Source: an uncultured Collinsella sp. (GTDB lineage: Bacteria > Actinomycetota > Coriobacteriia > Coriobacteriales > Coriobacteriaceae). From it: DNA of 9,810 nt. The stretch spans positions 1-9,810 of the forward strand of contig UQOJ01000069.1 of NCBI GenBank assembly GCA_900542635.1. Direction: 5' to 3'. Below, piece after piece: positions 1-5,296 of this stretch. Under the pieces are notes generated by a model. That model was not told where the DNA came from. It did no database searches and saw only the letters and a list, made by a program, of their open reading frames with translations. The number at the start of each line of letters is the position of its first letter. Position 1 is the first letter of the stretch. The translations under genes and the position numbers were made by a program.

Positions 1-7
1 CGGGTGG

Positions 8-34
8 TTTAAAGCTGGCCGCTGCGCGGCCAGC
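8..34 (-). terminator. Rho-independent terminator of infC-rpmI-rplT
   Basis: A perfect 9-bp GC-rich inverted repeat (14-22 with 26-34, 3-nt loop) lies about 70 nt past the rplT stop. Read on the minus strand, it is followed by TTTAAACC. The T tract is short, so termination is inferred mainly from the stem strength and its position after the last gene of the operon. No gene is visible between it and rplT. Confidence 0.65.
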
Positions 35-105
35 GGACTAAAGTCTTGAAAAAGAGGGAGCGCCGCGCACAACGCGACACTCCCCTAGCGATTCAAGAGA
101 ATCTA

Positions 106-465
106 TTAGGCCTCGAGAGCCTTCTTGGCGATGGTAGCCAGCTCGTTGAAGGACTCGATGTCCTCGTAAGCCATCTGAGCCAGGACCTTGCGGTCGAGCT
201 CGATGCCGGCAACCTTCAGGCCGTGCATGAACTGAGAGTAAGAGATGTCGTTCAGGCGAGCAGCAGCGTTGATACGAGTGATCCAGAGAGAACGGATCTC
301 GCGCTTCTTGTTGCGGCGATCACGATACTGATACTGCAGGGAGTGCTGGACCTGCTCTTTAGCATGCTTGTAAGTACGCGAAGCGGCACCGTAGTAACCC
401 TTCGCACGGTGCATAACGGTACGGCGCTTCTTCTTAGCGGCAACAGCGCGCTTAATACGTGCCAT
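106..465 (-). CDS. rplT: 50S ribosomal protein L20
   Basis: L20 binds 23S rRNA early in large-subunit assembly and, in several bacteria, also represses its own operon. The 119-residue product has the usual family length. It shows the hallmark MARIKRAV start, the basic N-terminal extension KKKRRTVMHRAKGYYG, the YRDRRNKKREIRSLWITRINAA helix region, and the globular C-terminal part with YSQFMHGLKVAGIELDRKVLA. An AGGAG Shine-Dalgarno stands 10 nt before the ATG. It is the last gene of infC-rpmI-rplT, 46 nt after rpmI, and is followed by a hairpin terminator. The assignment is secure. Confidence 0.98.
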   Translation of the reverse strand: MARIKRAVAAKKKRRTVMHRAKGYYGAASRTYKHAKEQVQHSLQYQYRDRRNKKREIRSLWITRINAAARLNDISYSQFMHGLKVAGIELDRKVLAQMAYEDIESFNELATIAKKALEA

Positions 466-511
466 GTTCTATCAACTCCTAGACGGTAAAACGAAAAACG
501 GGAACGCGAAC

Positions 512-703
512 TTAGGCGAGACGCGACTTGATGACCTTGCGGTCGGCAGCGGCGATCTCGGTCTCCTGACGGAAGCCACGCTTACGCTTGGTGGACTTCT
601 TGCTCAGGATGTGGCTCTTGAAAGCCTTGGCGCGCATAAGCTTGCCGGTACCAGTCTTGCGGAAACGCTTCTTGGTGCCGCTGTGGGACTTCATCTTAGG
701 CAT
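512..703 (-). CDS. rpmI: 50S ribosomal protein L35
   Basis: L35 is a small, very basic large-subunit protein. The 63-residue product matches the family in length and has the typical opening MPKMKSHSGTKKRFRKTGTGK. The typical HILSKKSTKRKRGFR segment follows, with a Lys/Arg-rich tail. The start is fixed by an AAGGAG Shine-Dalgarno 7 nt before the ATG. It lies 32 nt downstream of infC and 46 nt upstream of rplT, so the three are almost certainly one transcript. In known systems L20 represses rpmI and rplT translation or causes attenuation upstream of infC; the leader at 1310-1466 suggests the latter here. Confidence 0.97.
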   Translation of the reverse strand: MPKMKSHSGTKKRFRKTGTGKLMRAKAFKSHILSKKSTKRKRGFRQETEIAAADRKVIKSRLA

Positions 704-735
704 GAAATACTCCTTAATCGGTTACAGAACACTAG

Positions 736-1290
736 TTACTTGGTATCGCTTGCCGCTTTATTCTCATCGAAGGCACCCTTAATCGGGGCGAGCAGCATAA
801 GCATGTTACGGCCTTCCATCTTAGGCTTGGACTCGACCGTAGCGTAAGGCTTGAGATCCTCGGCGAGACGCTCGAGAACGTTAAGACCCTGCTCCGGGTG
901 AGCCATCTCACGGCCGCGGAACATGATGGTGATCTTAACGCGTGCGCCCTTCTTGAGGAAACGCAGAACGTGGCCCTTCTTGGTCTCGTAATCGCCAACG
1001 TCAATCTTGGGTCGGAACTTCATTTCCTTGACCTCGACCTTGGACTGGTTCTTACGAGCGGCCTTGGCCTTCATGGCCTGCTGGTACTTGAACTTACCGT
1101 AGTCCATGACCTTGCAGACCGGCGGCTCCGCGTTGGGAGCGATCTCGACCAAGTCGAGACCCTGATCGTCGGCGACGCGCTGGGCATCGCGGATGGCGAA
1201 CAGGCCGAGCTGAGAGCCATCGACGCCAATCAAACGGCACGAAGATGCAGTGATCTCGTCGTTGATGCGGGTGTCATCAGACTTAGCTAT
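736..1290 (-). CDS. infC: Translation initiation factor IF-3 (probable AUA start)
   Basis: IF-3 binds the 30S subunit, blocks premature 50S joining and rejects non-canonical start codons. The N-domain opens with DDTRINDEI and RLIGVDGSQLG. The linker has MDYGKFKYQQ followed by a Lys-rich helix. The C-domain has KEMKFRPKIDVGDYETKK, the FLKKGARVKITIMFRGRE strand region and HPEQGLNVLERL. I place the start at AUA (1288-1290), which gives 184 residues, because a strong GGAGG (1299-1303) stands 8 nt before it. An in-frame ATG at 1303-1305 (189 residues) would include that Shine-Dalgarno inside the gene and has none of its own. Rare infC start codons (AUU in E. coli) let IF-3 autoregulate. Product identity is certain; the start is about two-thirds likely. 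Confidence 0.95.
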   Translation of the reverse strand: MAKSDDTRINDEITASSCRLIGVDGSQLGLFAIRDAQRVADDQGLDLVEIAPNAEPPVCKVMDYGKFKYQQAMKAKAARKNQSKVEVKEMKFRPKIDVGDYETKKGHVLRFLKKGARVKITIMFRGREMAHPEQGLNVLERLAEDLKPYATVESKPKMEGRNMLMLLAPIKGAFDENKAASDTK

Positions 1291-1298
1291 TTTCCCTA

Positions 1299-1303
1299 CC
1301 TCC
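1299..1303 (-). promoter_or_regulatory. Shine-Dalgarno GGAGG that decides the infC start
   Basis: This GGAGG lies 8 nt before the AUA at 1288-1290, an ideal spacing. It overlaps the only in-frame ATG (1303-1305), whose own upstream sequence is the U-rich end of the attenuator and has no Shine-Dalgarno. This argues for AUA as the infC initiation codon. Confidence 0.6.
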
Positions 1304-1309
1304 ATTCAT

Positions 1310-1466
1310 AAAAAAATAACCCGGCGCTTCTCAGCAACCAGGTCGTACACATAGACTTCCTCGATTTGAGGAAGAGAATCTAAGTTGTATGACCAGTCAG
1401 CTGCTCATTGGCGCCAAAAGGTGGGAACCCTCGGGTTCCTCTTTAGGGCATTGCGGGAACAACGCC
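1310..1466 (-). ncRNA. Structured infC operon leader with attenuator (L20-leader-like)
   Basis: The infC 5' leader folds into three elements on the minus strand. P1 (1447-1453 with 1460-1466) is 7 bp with one G-U. P2 (1424-1429 with 1434-1439) is GGAACC/GGTTCC with loop CGAG. P3 is a long interrupted stem. In P3, GGCGC near 1410-1415 pairs with GCGCC near 1323-1327, CAGC pairs with GCTG, and GGTCATACA pairs with TGTACGACC (one mismatch). UAGA then pairs with UCUA, and a perfect CTTCCTC/GAGGAAG hairpin caps the stem. P3 ends in GGGUUA and seven U (1310-1316), just before the infC Shine-Dalgarno. This is the architecture of a transcription attenuator. Position and form resemble Rfam L20 leaders of Firmicutes; membership in that family is inference. 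Confidence 0.7.
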
Positions 1467-1472
1467 TTGCGA

Positions 1473-1481
1473 ATAATAACA
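1473..1481 (-). promoter_or_regulatory. Candidate promoter of the infC operon (extended -10)
   Basis: Minus-strand TGTTATTAT provides an extended TGn motif and a -10 (TATTAT) matching 5 of 6 consensus bases. The -35 region about 17 bp upstream (ATGTGA) is weak. Transcription would begin near 1466, exactly where the first leader hairpin starts, which supports the call. A near-palindrome (1476-1496) overlaps the -10. Confidence 0.45.
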
Positions 1482-1511
1482 CGTACAGCGCGTTATCACA
1501 TTACGTACACG

Positions 1512-1534
1512 AAAAAGGGGGCCGCAGCCCCCTT
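1512..1534 (-). terminator. Rho-independent terminator downstream of tRNA-Leu
   Basis: On the minus strand an 8-bp perfect stem AAGGGGGC/GCCCCCTT with loop TGCG runs into a T tract (1512-1516). It sits 20 nt past the encoded CCA of tRNA-Leu. It therefore separates the tRNA transcript from the infC operon. Confidence 0.85.
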
Positions 1535-1553
1535 GAACGCTCACTTGCATGTA

Positions 1554-1640
1554 TGGTGCCCGAGGCGAGACTCGAACTCGCACGTTGTTGCCAACGGTGG
1601 ATTTTGAGTCCACTGCGTCTGCCAATTCCGCCACTCGGGC
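1554..1640 (-). tRNA. tRNA-Leu (anticodon CAA, decodes UUG), CCA encoded
   Basis: The mature 5' end is GCCCGAG at 1634-1640, pairing with CTCGGGC at 1558-1564. The discriminator A is at 1557 and a genomic CCA at 1554-1556. The D arm contains GGCGGAATTGGCAGACGC, typical of tRNA-Leu. The anticodon stem GTGGA/TCCAC encloses loop CTCAAAA, giving anticodon CAA. A long variable arm (GTTGGCAACAACG region) marks it as class II, and the T loop has GTTCGAGTC. It starts 40 nt after the stop of the transglutaminase-fold gene. I see only a poor promoter there (GATAAA, no good -35), so read-through from that gene is possible. Confidence 0.97.
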
Positions 1641-1679
1641 ACGCAATGCGTGAGTTAGTTTATCACAGCTTTCTACCGA

Positions 1680-3113
1680 TTAGTCCGAAAATGGAACTTC
1701 GAGCATTTCGATGAGTTCGACCGTGCGGAGCATCTCGCGCTGACGGCATCCGCGACCGTCGACCGAAGCCTCACCCATCTGGTTATCGTAAGGGTCCTCG
1801 CGCATGCCGTCGAAAGAGGGCTCAAACTCTGCCTGGAATCGATTGTTGGCCACCATACGCCACGGGTCGAGATTGCCAAAGTAGTGACGGCGGCGCCACT
1901 CCTCCCCCATCCTGCGAGCAGAAGATCCAAATGACACGTCGGCGTTGAGCCAACCGGTCTGCGGCGTATAAAACTCTGCCCAGTCGTGCGACCCCACCGA
2001 ATCGGGCGCAACGTACAGGCCGCTCTGCCAACGGGCAGGCACGCCCGCGATACGGCACATGGTGATAAACGCGAGCGCCATAACGCCGCAATCGCCGCGG
2101 AGCGAATGCGCGCAGTCATCGGCAATAGATCCCAAAAGCAAGTACGGCGGCTGATAGCGATAGTCGATATGCTGCGTCAGGTAATCATAGATAGCACGGG
2201 CGCGATCGAGCGGATCCTCGAGTCCGTCAACAACACCGGCCGTCAGCTGCTGCAGATACGGCGTAAATGCAATGTGCGGACGATCCTCGGAAATATCCTC
2301 GGGCAGAGGCGCGTCCATACGCGGATGAACCGGAAGTGTGCCACCGTAGACATCACAATAAGCAGCATCGATGTGATAACGATAGGTCACCGAGAATGAG
2401 CGTTCACTCGAAGAAGACCACGAGGCGGTACGCGCCGAAGCGTTCGCGGGAGCAACAGCACCCTCCGGCGTCATGTCGAGAATCTCGACCCGAGACTGCT
2501 GGTGGCAGGTGGCGGCAACGGGAAGCCAAGCGCGAACGGTCTCCCCCTCTAGAGCGCCGGGGACAGACACAGATGCTTTAAGCGTAATGACGCGAGCCAA
2601 TCCATTTTGCAACTCCATCTCCTTGAGCATCTCGTTGCGCAGTGCAATTCCGTCCGTAGGATCGGGACGCATGCCGGGGACCTCTTTGGGATATACGCGA
2701 AGCGAATCGAGGAAGTTGTCGAGAACGAACAGCTCGCCGTCGATAAAGCGCCAGTCAATACGCTTACGGTCAATCAGATCGTTAAACTGCTCCTCGGTAA
2801 ACTCAGGCCACTCCTCGCGAATCATCGCAATAGTTCGATCGCGCGACACCGAAAAATGAAGCGGCGTCTCAAGCATGCGATACCGCTCGGCACGGACGCA
2901 GGCAGCGAGCGAGGGATCGGGATTTTGGGCAAGTAGACGGTCGCAGGCCTCAATAGCCTGCGAAAGATACCCCGCGTCCTTTAAACGCAGAATCTCGGGT
3001 GGCAAGCCAACATCTAGAAAACGGAAGTCATCATTGCAAACATCAACAGAGCAACCAACAGGACCCTCGTCAATAACCTTCCCATCCGAAGGCAGTACAT
3101 TAATAACAGCCAT
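1680..3113 (-). CDS. Transglutaminase-like (TGc domain) protein of unknown role
   Basis: The C-terminal half carries a transglutaminase/papain-like core. Counting from the in-frame ATG at 3149, Cys354 lies in RGDCGVMALAFITMCR, His388 in GSHDWAEFY and Asp404 in WLNADVSFG, so the catalytic triad looks intact. Segment 313-340 (DRARAIYDYLTQHIDYRY) is the usual helix before the active site. Residues 50-95 look like one TPR-type helical pair, and the middle (about 185-260) looks like a beta-rich domain. I see no signal peptide or membrane helix, so the protein is probably cytoplasmic. I chose the ATG at 3111-3113 (477 aa) because GGAG lies 6 nt before it. The ATG at 3147-3149 has no Shine-Dalgarno and overlaps a repeat unit and a candidate -10. 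Protease or crosslinking activity and substrate cannot be inferred. Confidence 0.85.
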   Translation of the reverse strand: MAVINVLPSDGKVIDEGPVGCSVDVCNDDFRFLDVGLPPEILRLKDAGYLSQAIEACDRLLAQNPDPSLAACVRAERYRMLETPLHFSVSRDRTIAMIREEWPEFTEEQFNDLIDRKRIDWRFIDGELFVLDNFLDSLRVYPKEVPGMRPDPTDGIALRNEMLKEMELQNGLARVITLKASVSVPGALEGETVRAWLPVAATCHQQSRVEILDMTPEGAVAPANASARTASWSSSSERSFSVTYRYHIDAAYCDVYGGTLPVHPRMDAPLPEDISEDRPHIAFTPYLQQLTAGVVDGLEDPLDRARAIYDYLTQHIDYRYQPPYLLLGSIADDCAHSLRGDCGVMALAFITMCRIAGVPARWQSGLYVAPDSVGSHDWAEFYTPQTGWLNADVSFGSSARRMGEEWRRRHYFGNLDPWRMVANNRFQAEFEPSFDGMREDPYDNQMGEASVDGRGCRQREMLRTVELIEMLEVPFSD

Positions 3114-3147
3114 ACCAAACTCCAAGTCATTAGAACTCTTGAAGCCC

Positions 3148-3153
3148 ATTGTA
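3148..3153 (-). promoter_or_regulatory. Candidate -10 (TACAAT) for the transglutaminase-fold gene
   Basis: TACAAT matches 5 of 6 -10 bases, with a poor -35 (TTGGGG) 18 bp upstream. Transcription would start near 3141, downstream of the ATG at 3149. That agrees with initiation at 3113. Evidence is weak because the -35 is poor and the element lies inside a repeat. Confidence 0.3.
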
Positions 3154-3160
3154 GCGAGAT

Positions 3161-3187
3161 AAAAAAGAAAGCCCCAACAAGGGAGCC
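3161..3187 (-). terminator. Possible second terminator before the transglutaminase-fold gene
   Basis: Minus-strand GGCTCCC-TTGTT-GGGGC forms a short stem with one bulged base, followed directly by TTTCTTTTTT. It lies inside repeat unit A, about 280 nt past fba. It could act as a backup terminator for fba transcription. The stem is only about 5 bp. Confidence 0.45.
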
Positions 3188-3344
3188 ATCAACACCGCCG
3201 AGCGGTAGTCAAAAAATGAATTCAGCCCAGTAACCCTGTAGCGAGTTAACGAAGGAGGCCCCGTTCACCCGAAGCTTTTCCCATTGCGCGACTTCTGGCA
3301 AAGCCAGTAGTCATCTTAATTCAGACTTGTAACCCTGCGGCGTT

Positions 3345-3443
3345 AAACAAAGGAAGCCCCATCCCCCGGAACTGTTTCCTTGGCGCGACTTCTGGCGAAG
3401 CCAGGTGAGCGCAAAGGAAACAGTGTAGGGAGACGGGGCTTCC
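3345..3443 (-). terminator. Large nested terminator hairpin downstream of fba
   Basis: Starting 20 nt past the fba stop, the minus strand folds into a long nested hairpin. The base is GGAAGCCCC/GGGGCTTCC (3352-3360 with 3435-3443, 9 bp). A middle stem pairs 3372-3386 with 3409-3423 (14 of 15 bp). An apical CTGGC/GCCAG stem (3392-3404) has a 3-nt loop. The tail reads TTTGTTT (3345-3351). The T tract supports termination of fba, but the structure is much longer than a normal terminator. It coincides with repeat unit C, so it may have arisen from a mobile or duplicated palindrome. Confidence 0.7.
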
Positions 3444-3463
3444 GGTGGGAAGTTTAGCGACGC

Positions 3464-4330
3464 TTACGCCTTGTTGACGGAGCCAAACTCCTCCATGAGC
3501 TCCTTGGTGCGAGCAACGATGTTGTCGCGACCAGGCTTGAGGAGCTTGCGGGGGTCGAAGCCCTTGCCCTGCTGATCCTTGCCAGCCTCGATGTACTCGC
3601 GAACGCCCTTGGCGAAGACGAGCTGCAGGTCGGTGTTGACGTTGATCTTGGAGATACCCAGGGAGATGGCCTTCTTGATCTGATCCTCGGGGATGCCGGT
3701 GCCACCGTGCAGAACGAGGGGCAGGTCGCCGGTCTCGGCCTTGATCTCGCCCAGACGCTCGAAGGAAAGACCAGCCCAGTCGGCGGGATACACGCCGTGG
3801 ATGTTGCCGATACCGCATGCGAGGAAGTCGACGCCCAGGTCAGCAATCTGCTTGCACTCAGCAGGATCAGCGAGCTCGCCGTTGGAGGTCACGCCGTCCT
3901 CGGTGCCGCCGATACCGCCGACCTCGGCCTCGATGGACATGCCCTTGGAGTGGGCAAGCTCAACGAGCTCCTTGGTGCGGTCGAGGTTAAGCTGGAAGGT
4001 CTCCTCGTGAGAGCCGTCATACATGATGGACGTAAAGCCGGCCTCGATGCACTTGAAGCAGTCCTCGTAAGAACCGTGATCGAGGTGAAGGGCGACGGGA
4101 ACGGTAACGCCCGTGGCCTCGACGGCAGCCTTGACCATGTCGGCGCAGACCTTGAAACCGCCCATCCACTTAGCGGCACCAGCGGTGCACTGAAGGATCA
4201 GCGGAGACTTGGCCTCCTCGGCGGCCTGGAGAATAGCCAGGGTCCACTCGAGGTTGTTGGTGTTGAAGGCACCGAGAGCGTACTTGCCGGCCTCGGCCTT
4301 CTTGAGCATGTCTGCTGCGTTGACGAGCAT
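3464..4330 (-). CDS. fba: Class II fructose-1,6-bisphosphate aldolase
   Basis: This zinc enzyme cleaves fructose-1,6-bisphosphate to glyceraldehyde-3-phosphate and dihydroxyacetone phosphate in glycolysis, and runs in reverse in gluconeogenesis. The 288-residue length fits the short Bacillus FbaA type. Visible motifs are ALGAFNTNN near residue 18, catalytic Asp84 and zinc ligand His85 in LHLDHGS, Glu136 in EAEVGGIGG, His178 in IGNIHGVYP, His208 in LVLHGGTG, and the NVNTD phosphate-binding region at 230-234. The start is fixed by AGGAGG 7 nt before the ATG. An in-frame ATG at 4595-4597 would run upstream through the promoter and is rejected. A tagatose-bisphosphate aldolase is possible, but fructose is far likelier for a solitary gene of this type. 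It has its own promoter and terminator. Confidence 0.95.
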   Translation of the reverse strand: MLVNAADMLKKAEAGKYALGAFNTNNLEWTLAILQAAEEAKSPLILQCTAGAAKWMGGFKVCADMVKAAVEATGVTVPVALHLDHGSYEDCFKCIEAGFTSIMYDGSHEETFQLNLDRTKELVELAHSKGMSIEAEVGGIGGTEDGVTSNGELADPAECKQIADLGVDFLACGIGNIHGVYPADWAGLSFERLGEIKAETGDLPLVLHGGTGIPEDQIKKAISLGISKINVNTDLQLVFAKGVREYIEAGKDQQGKGFDPRKLLKPGRDNIVARTKELMEEFGSVNKA

Positions 4331-4370
4331 AAAAGAAACCTCCTGTAAGGTTGCTCCGATAACGCCTGAG

Positions 4371-4379
4371 ATTTTACCA
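4371..4379 (-). promoter_or_regulatory. Candidate fba promoter (extended -10)
   Basis: TGGTAAAAT gives an extended TGn and a -10 (TAAAAT) matching 5 of 6. A weak -35-like TTTATG lies about 16 bp upstream. The predicted start near 4364 would leave a leader of about 34 nt carrying the AGGAGG Shine-Dalgarno. Just upstream is a short inverted repeat, AAACG-AA-CGTTT, which could be an operator but is too short to argue for. Confidence 0.5.
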
Positions 4380-4524
4380 CGACATACCCGAGCATAAACG
4401 TTCGTTTGTTCACGAATACCATCCGATTGGACAAATTTTGACCGTTTGCCCCACAGAATCGACCCACTGGGGAAAATAGCTTGACGATTGAGCGGTCTTC
4501 GTGGTTCGAAAGACGGCTTCGAGC

Positions 4525-5208
4525 CTACATCTGCATAAACGGATTCTGCATAAGTTCGCGCGCCATCGTGGTCGAATCGCCATGGCCCGTCAAGCAAACG
4601 GTATCGGGCGGAAGCGTCTTGGCAAGTTTGGAGAGCGAGCGCATAATCGCCGCCTCGTCACCGCCGGAAAGATCGGTACGACCGTGGCTGCCCGGGAAAA
4701 GCGTGTCGCCCACAAAGGCGATGTTCCCCTGCTCGGTCGCGGCGAACAGGACGATGCCGCCCGGCGTATGCCCCGGCGTCTCGATCACCTGCAGACAGAC
4801 GTCGCCCACCTCGATTGTATCGCCCTCGGCAAGCAAGCGCGTCGGCTCACCCGGATCGGGCGTCTCAATACCCCACATGGCGCGCTGCTCCTCGATATTT
4901 GCGCGAGGTACCGTCACGTCCTTATCGCACAACTCATATAGTGCGCCGTCGCCAACAACAGCTCGAACCCCGGCGACCCCGCCAACATGGTCGGCATGAC
5001 CGTGCGTGCAGACAGAGCCGAGTACGCGCACCTCGGGATGCGCGGTGCGGATATGCTCCACAAGACGCTCGCCCTCCCACGCCGGATCGACGATTAAGCA
5101 CTCGTCATTCGAAATCACGGCGTAACTGTTGGTCTGAATCGGGCCGTTGACGAGTGCCTCAATCGAAGCCGTGCCTCGGGGTGTCAGGTCCAAAGTCATA
5201 TCGCCCAT
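4525..5208 (-). CDS. MBL-fold metallohydrolase, glyoxalase II-like
   Basis: The 227-residue protein has the complete metallo-beta-lactamase metal site. Counting from the chosen start: His69, His71, Asp73 and His74 in THGHADHVGG, His147 in ETPGHTPGG, Asp168 in FVGDTLF and His209 in LTGHG. This is the YcbL-like, single-domain branch of the glyoxalase II superfamily. It lacks the C-terminal helical substrate domain of classical GloB (about 250 residues), so hydrolysis of S-lactoylglutathione or another thioester is only a guess. AAGGAGG is 8 nt from the ATG at 5206-5208 but only about 2 nt from the ATG at 5212-5214, so I chose the former. It follows rel, as MBL genes of this kind often do in Gram-positives. 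I found no convincing terminator after it. Confidence 0.88.
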   Translation of the reverse strand: MGDMTLDLTPRGTASIEALVNGPIQTNSYAVISNDECLIVDPAWEGERLVEHIRTAHPEVRVLGSVCTHGHADHVGGVAGVRAVVGDGALYELCDKDVTVPRANIEEQRAMWGIETPDPGEPTRLLAEGDTIEVGDVCLQVIETPGHTPGGIVLFAATEQGNIAFVGDTLFPGSHGRTDLSGGDEAAIMRSLSKLAKTLPPDTVCLTGHGDSTTMARELMQNPFMQM

Positions 5209-5230
5209 GCGCATACCCTCCTTCTAAAAT

Positions 5231-5262
5231 ACGTTCGAGGCACCAAACGATGCCTCGAACGT
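5231..5262 (-). terminator. Perfect 12-bp hairpin between rel and the MBL hydrolase gene
   Basis: ACGTTCGAGGCA pairs perfectly with TGCCTCGAACGT (5231-5242 with 5251-5262) around an 8-nt loop. It lies 35 nt past the rel stop and 10 nt before the AAGGAGG of the next gene. On the minus strand it is followed only by ATTTTAG, so it is a weak or partial terminator. It could instead protect the upstream mRNA end or modulate downstream expression. Confidence 0.55.
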
Positions 5263-5296
5263 AACCAATATCTATGATGCCAAGAGGCTCTCGCAC

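Larger units (their letters stand above)
3150..3443. repeat. Three degenerate tandem hairpin-bearing repeat units
   Basis: The spacer between fba and the transglutaminase-fold gene is built from three related units. Unit A (3150-3236) and unit B (3237-3335) both open with TGTAGCGAG; unit C (3336-3443) opens with TGCGGCG. Each continues with a TTAA-like stretch and a purine-rich AAGGAGGCCCC-like block. Units B and C then share GCGCGACTTCTGGC-AAGCCAG, a small hairpin. Unit A has a different hairpin (ACCGC/GCGGT, 3194-3206). Units A and B close with AATTCAG and GTAACCC just before the next unit. B to C identity is clear by eye over about 88 bp; unit A matches mainly at its ends. No coding potential is apparent. 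Confidence 0.65.

Noticed and set aside
1307..1309. ATG at 1307-1309 starting an upstream leader peptide before infC
   Set aside because: The frame encodes only about eight codons, has no Shine-Dalgarno and begins directly after the attenuator U tract.
3206..3216. TTGACT as a -35 element in the fba downstream spacer
   Set aside because: No acceptable -10 lies 16-18 bp downstream; the position holds GC-rich ATGGCT.
3707..4348. 213-codon plus-strand open frame opposite fba
   Set aside because: It is the antisense shadow of fba: no family signature, and every base is explained by the aldolase.
4395..4412. AAACG-AA-CGTTT inverted repeat upstream of the fba promoter as an operator
   Set aside because: Five-base arms are short enough to occur by chance and I recognise no regulator consensus.
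4467..4524. Terminator after the MBL hydrolase gene
   Set aside because: Two short, mutually exclusive, imperfect stems occur just past the stop, and neither is followed by a U tract. The CCCCA/TGGGG pair further on has T residues on the wrong side.
4331..4597. Longer fba product starting at the ATG at 4595-4597
   Set aside because: The extra 89 residues do not resemble any aldolase and cover the candidate promoter and Shine-Dalgarno. They overlap the end of the MBL gene, and class II aldolases begin at the MLVNAADML position.
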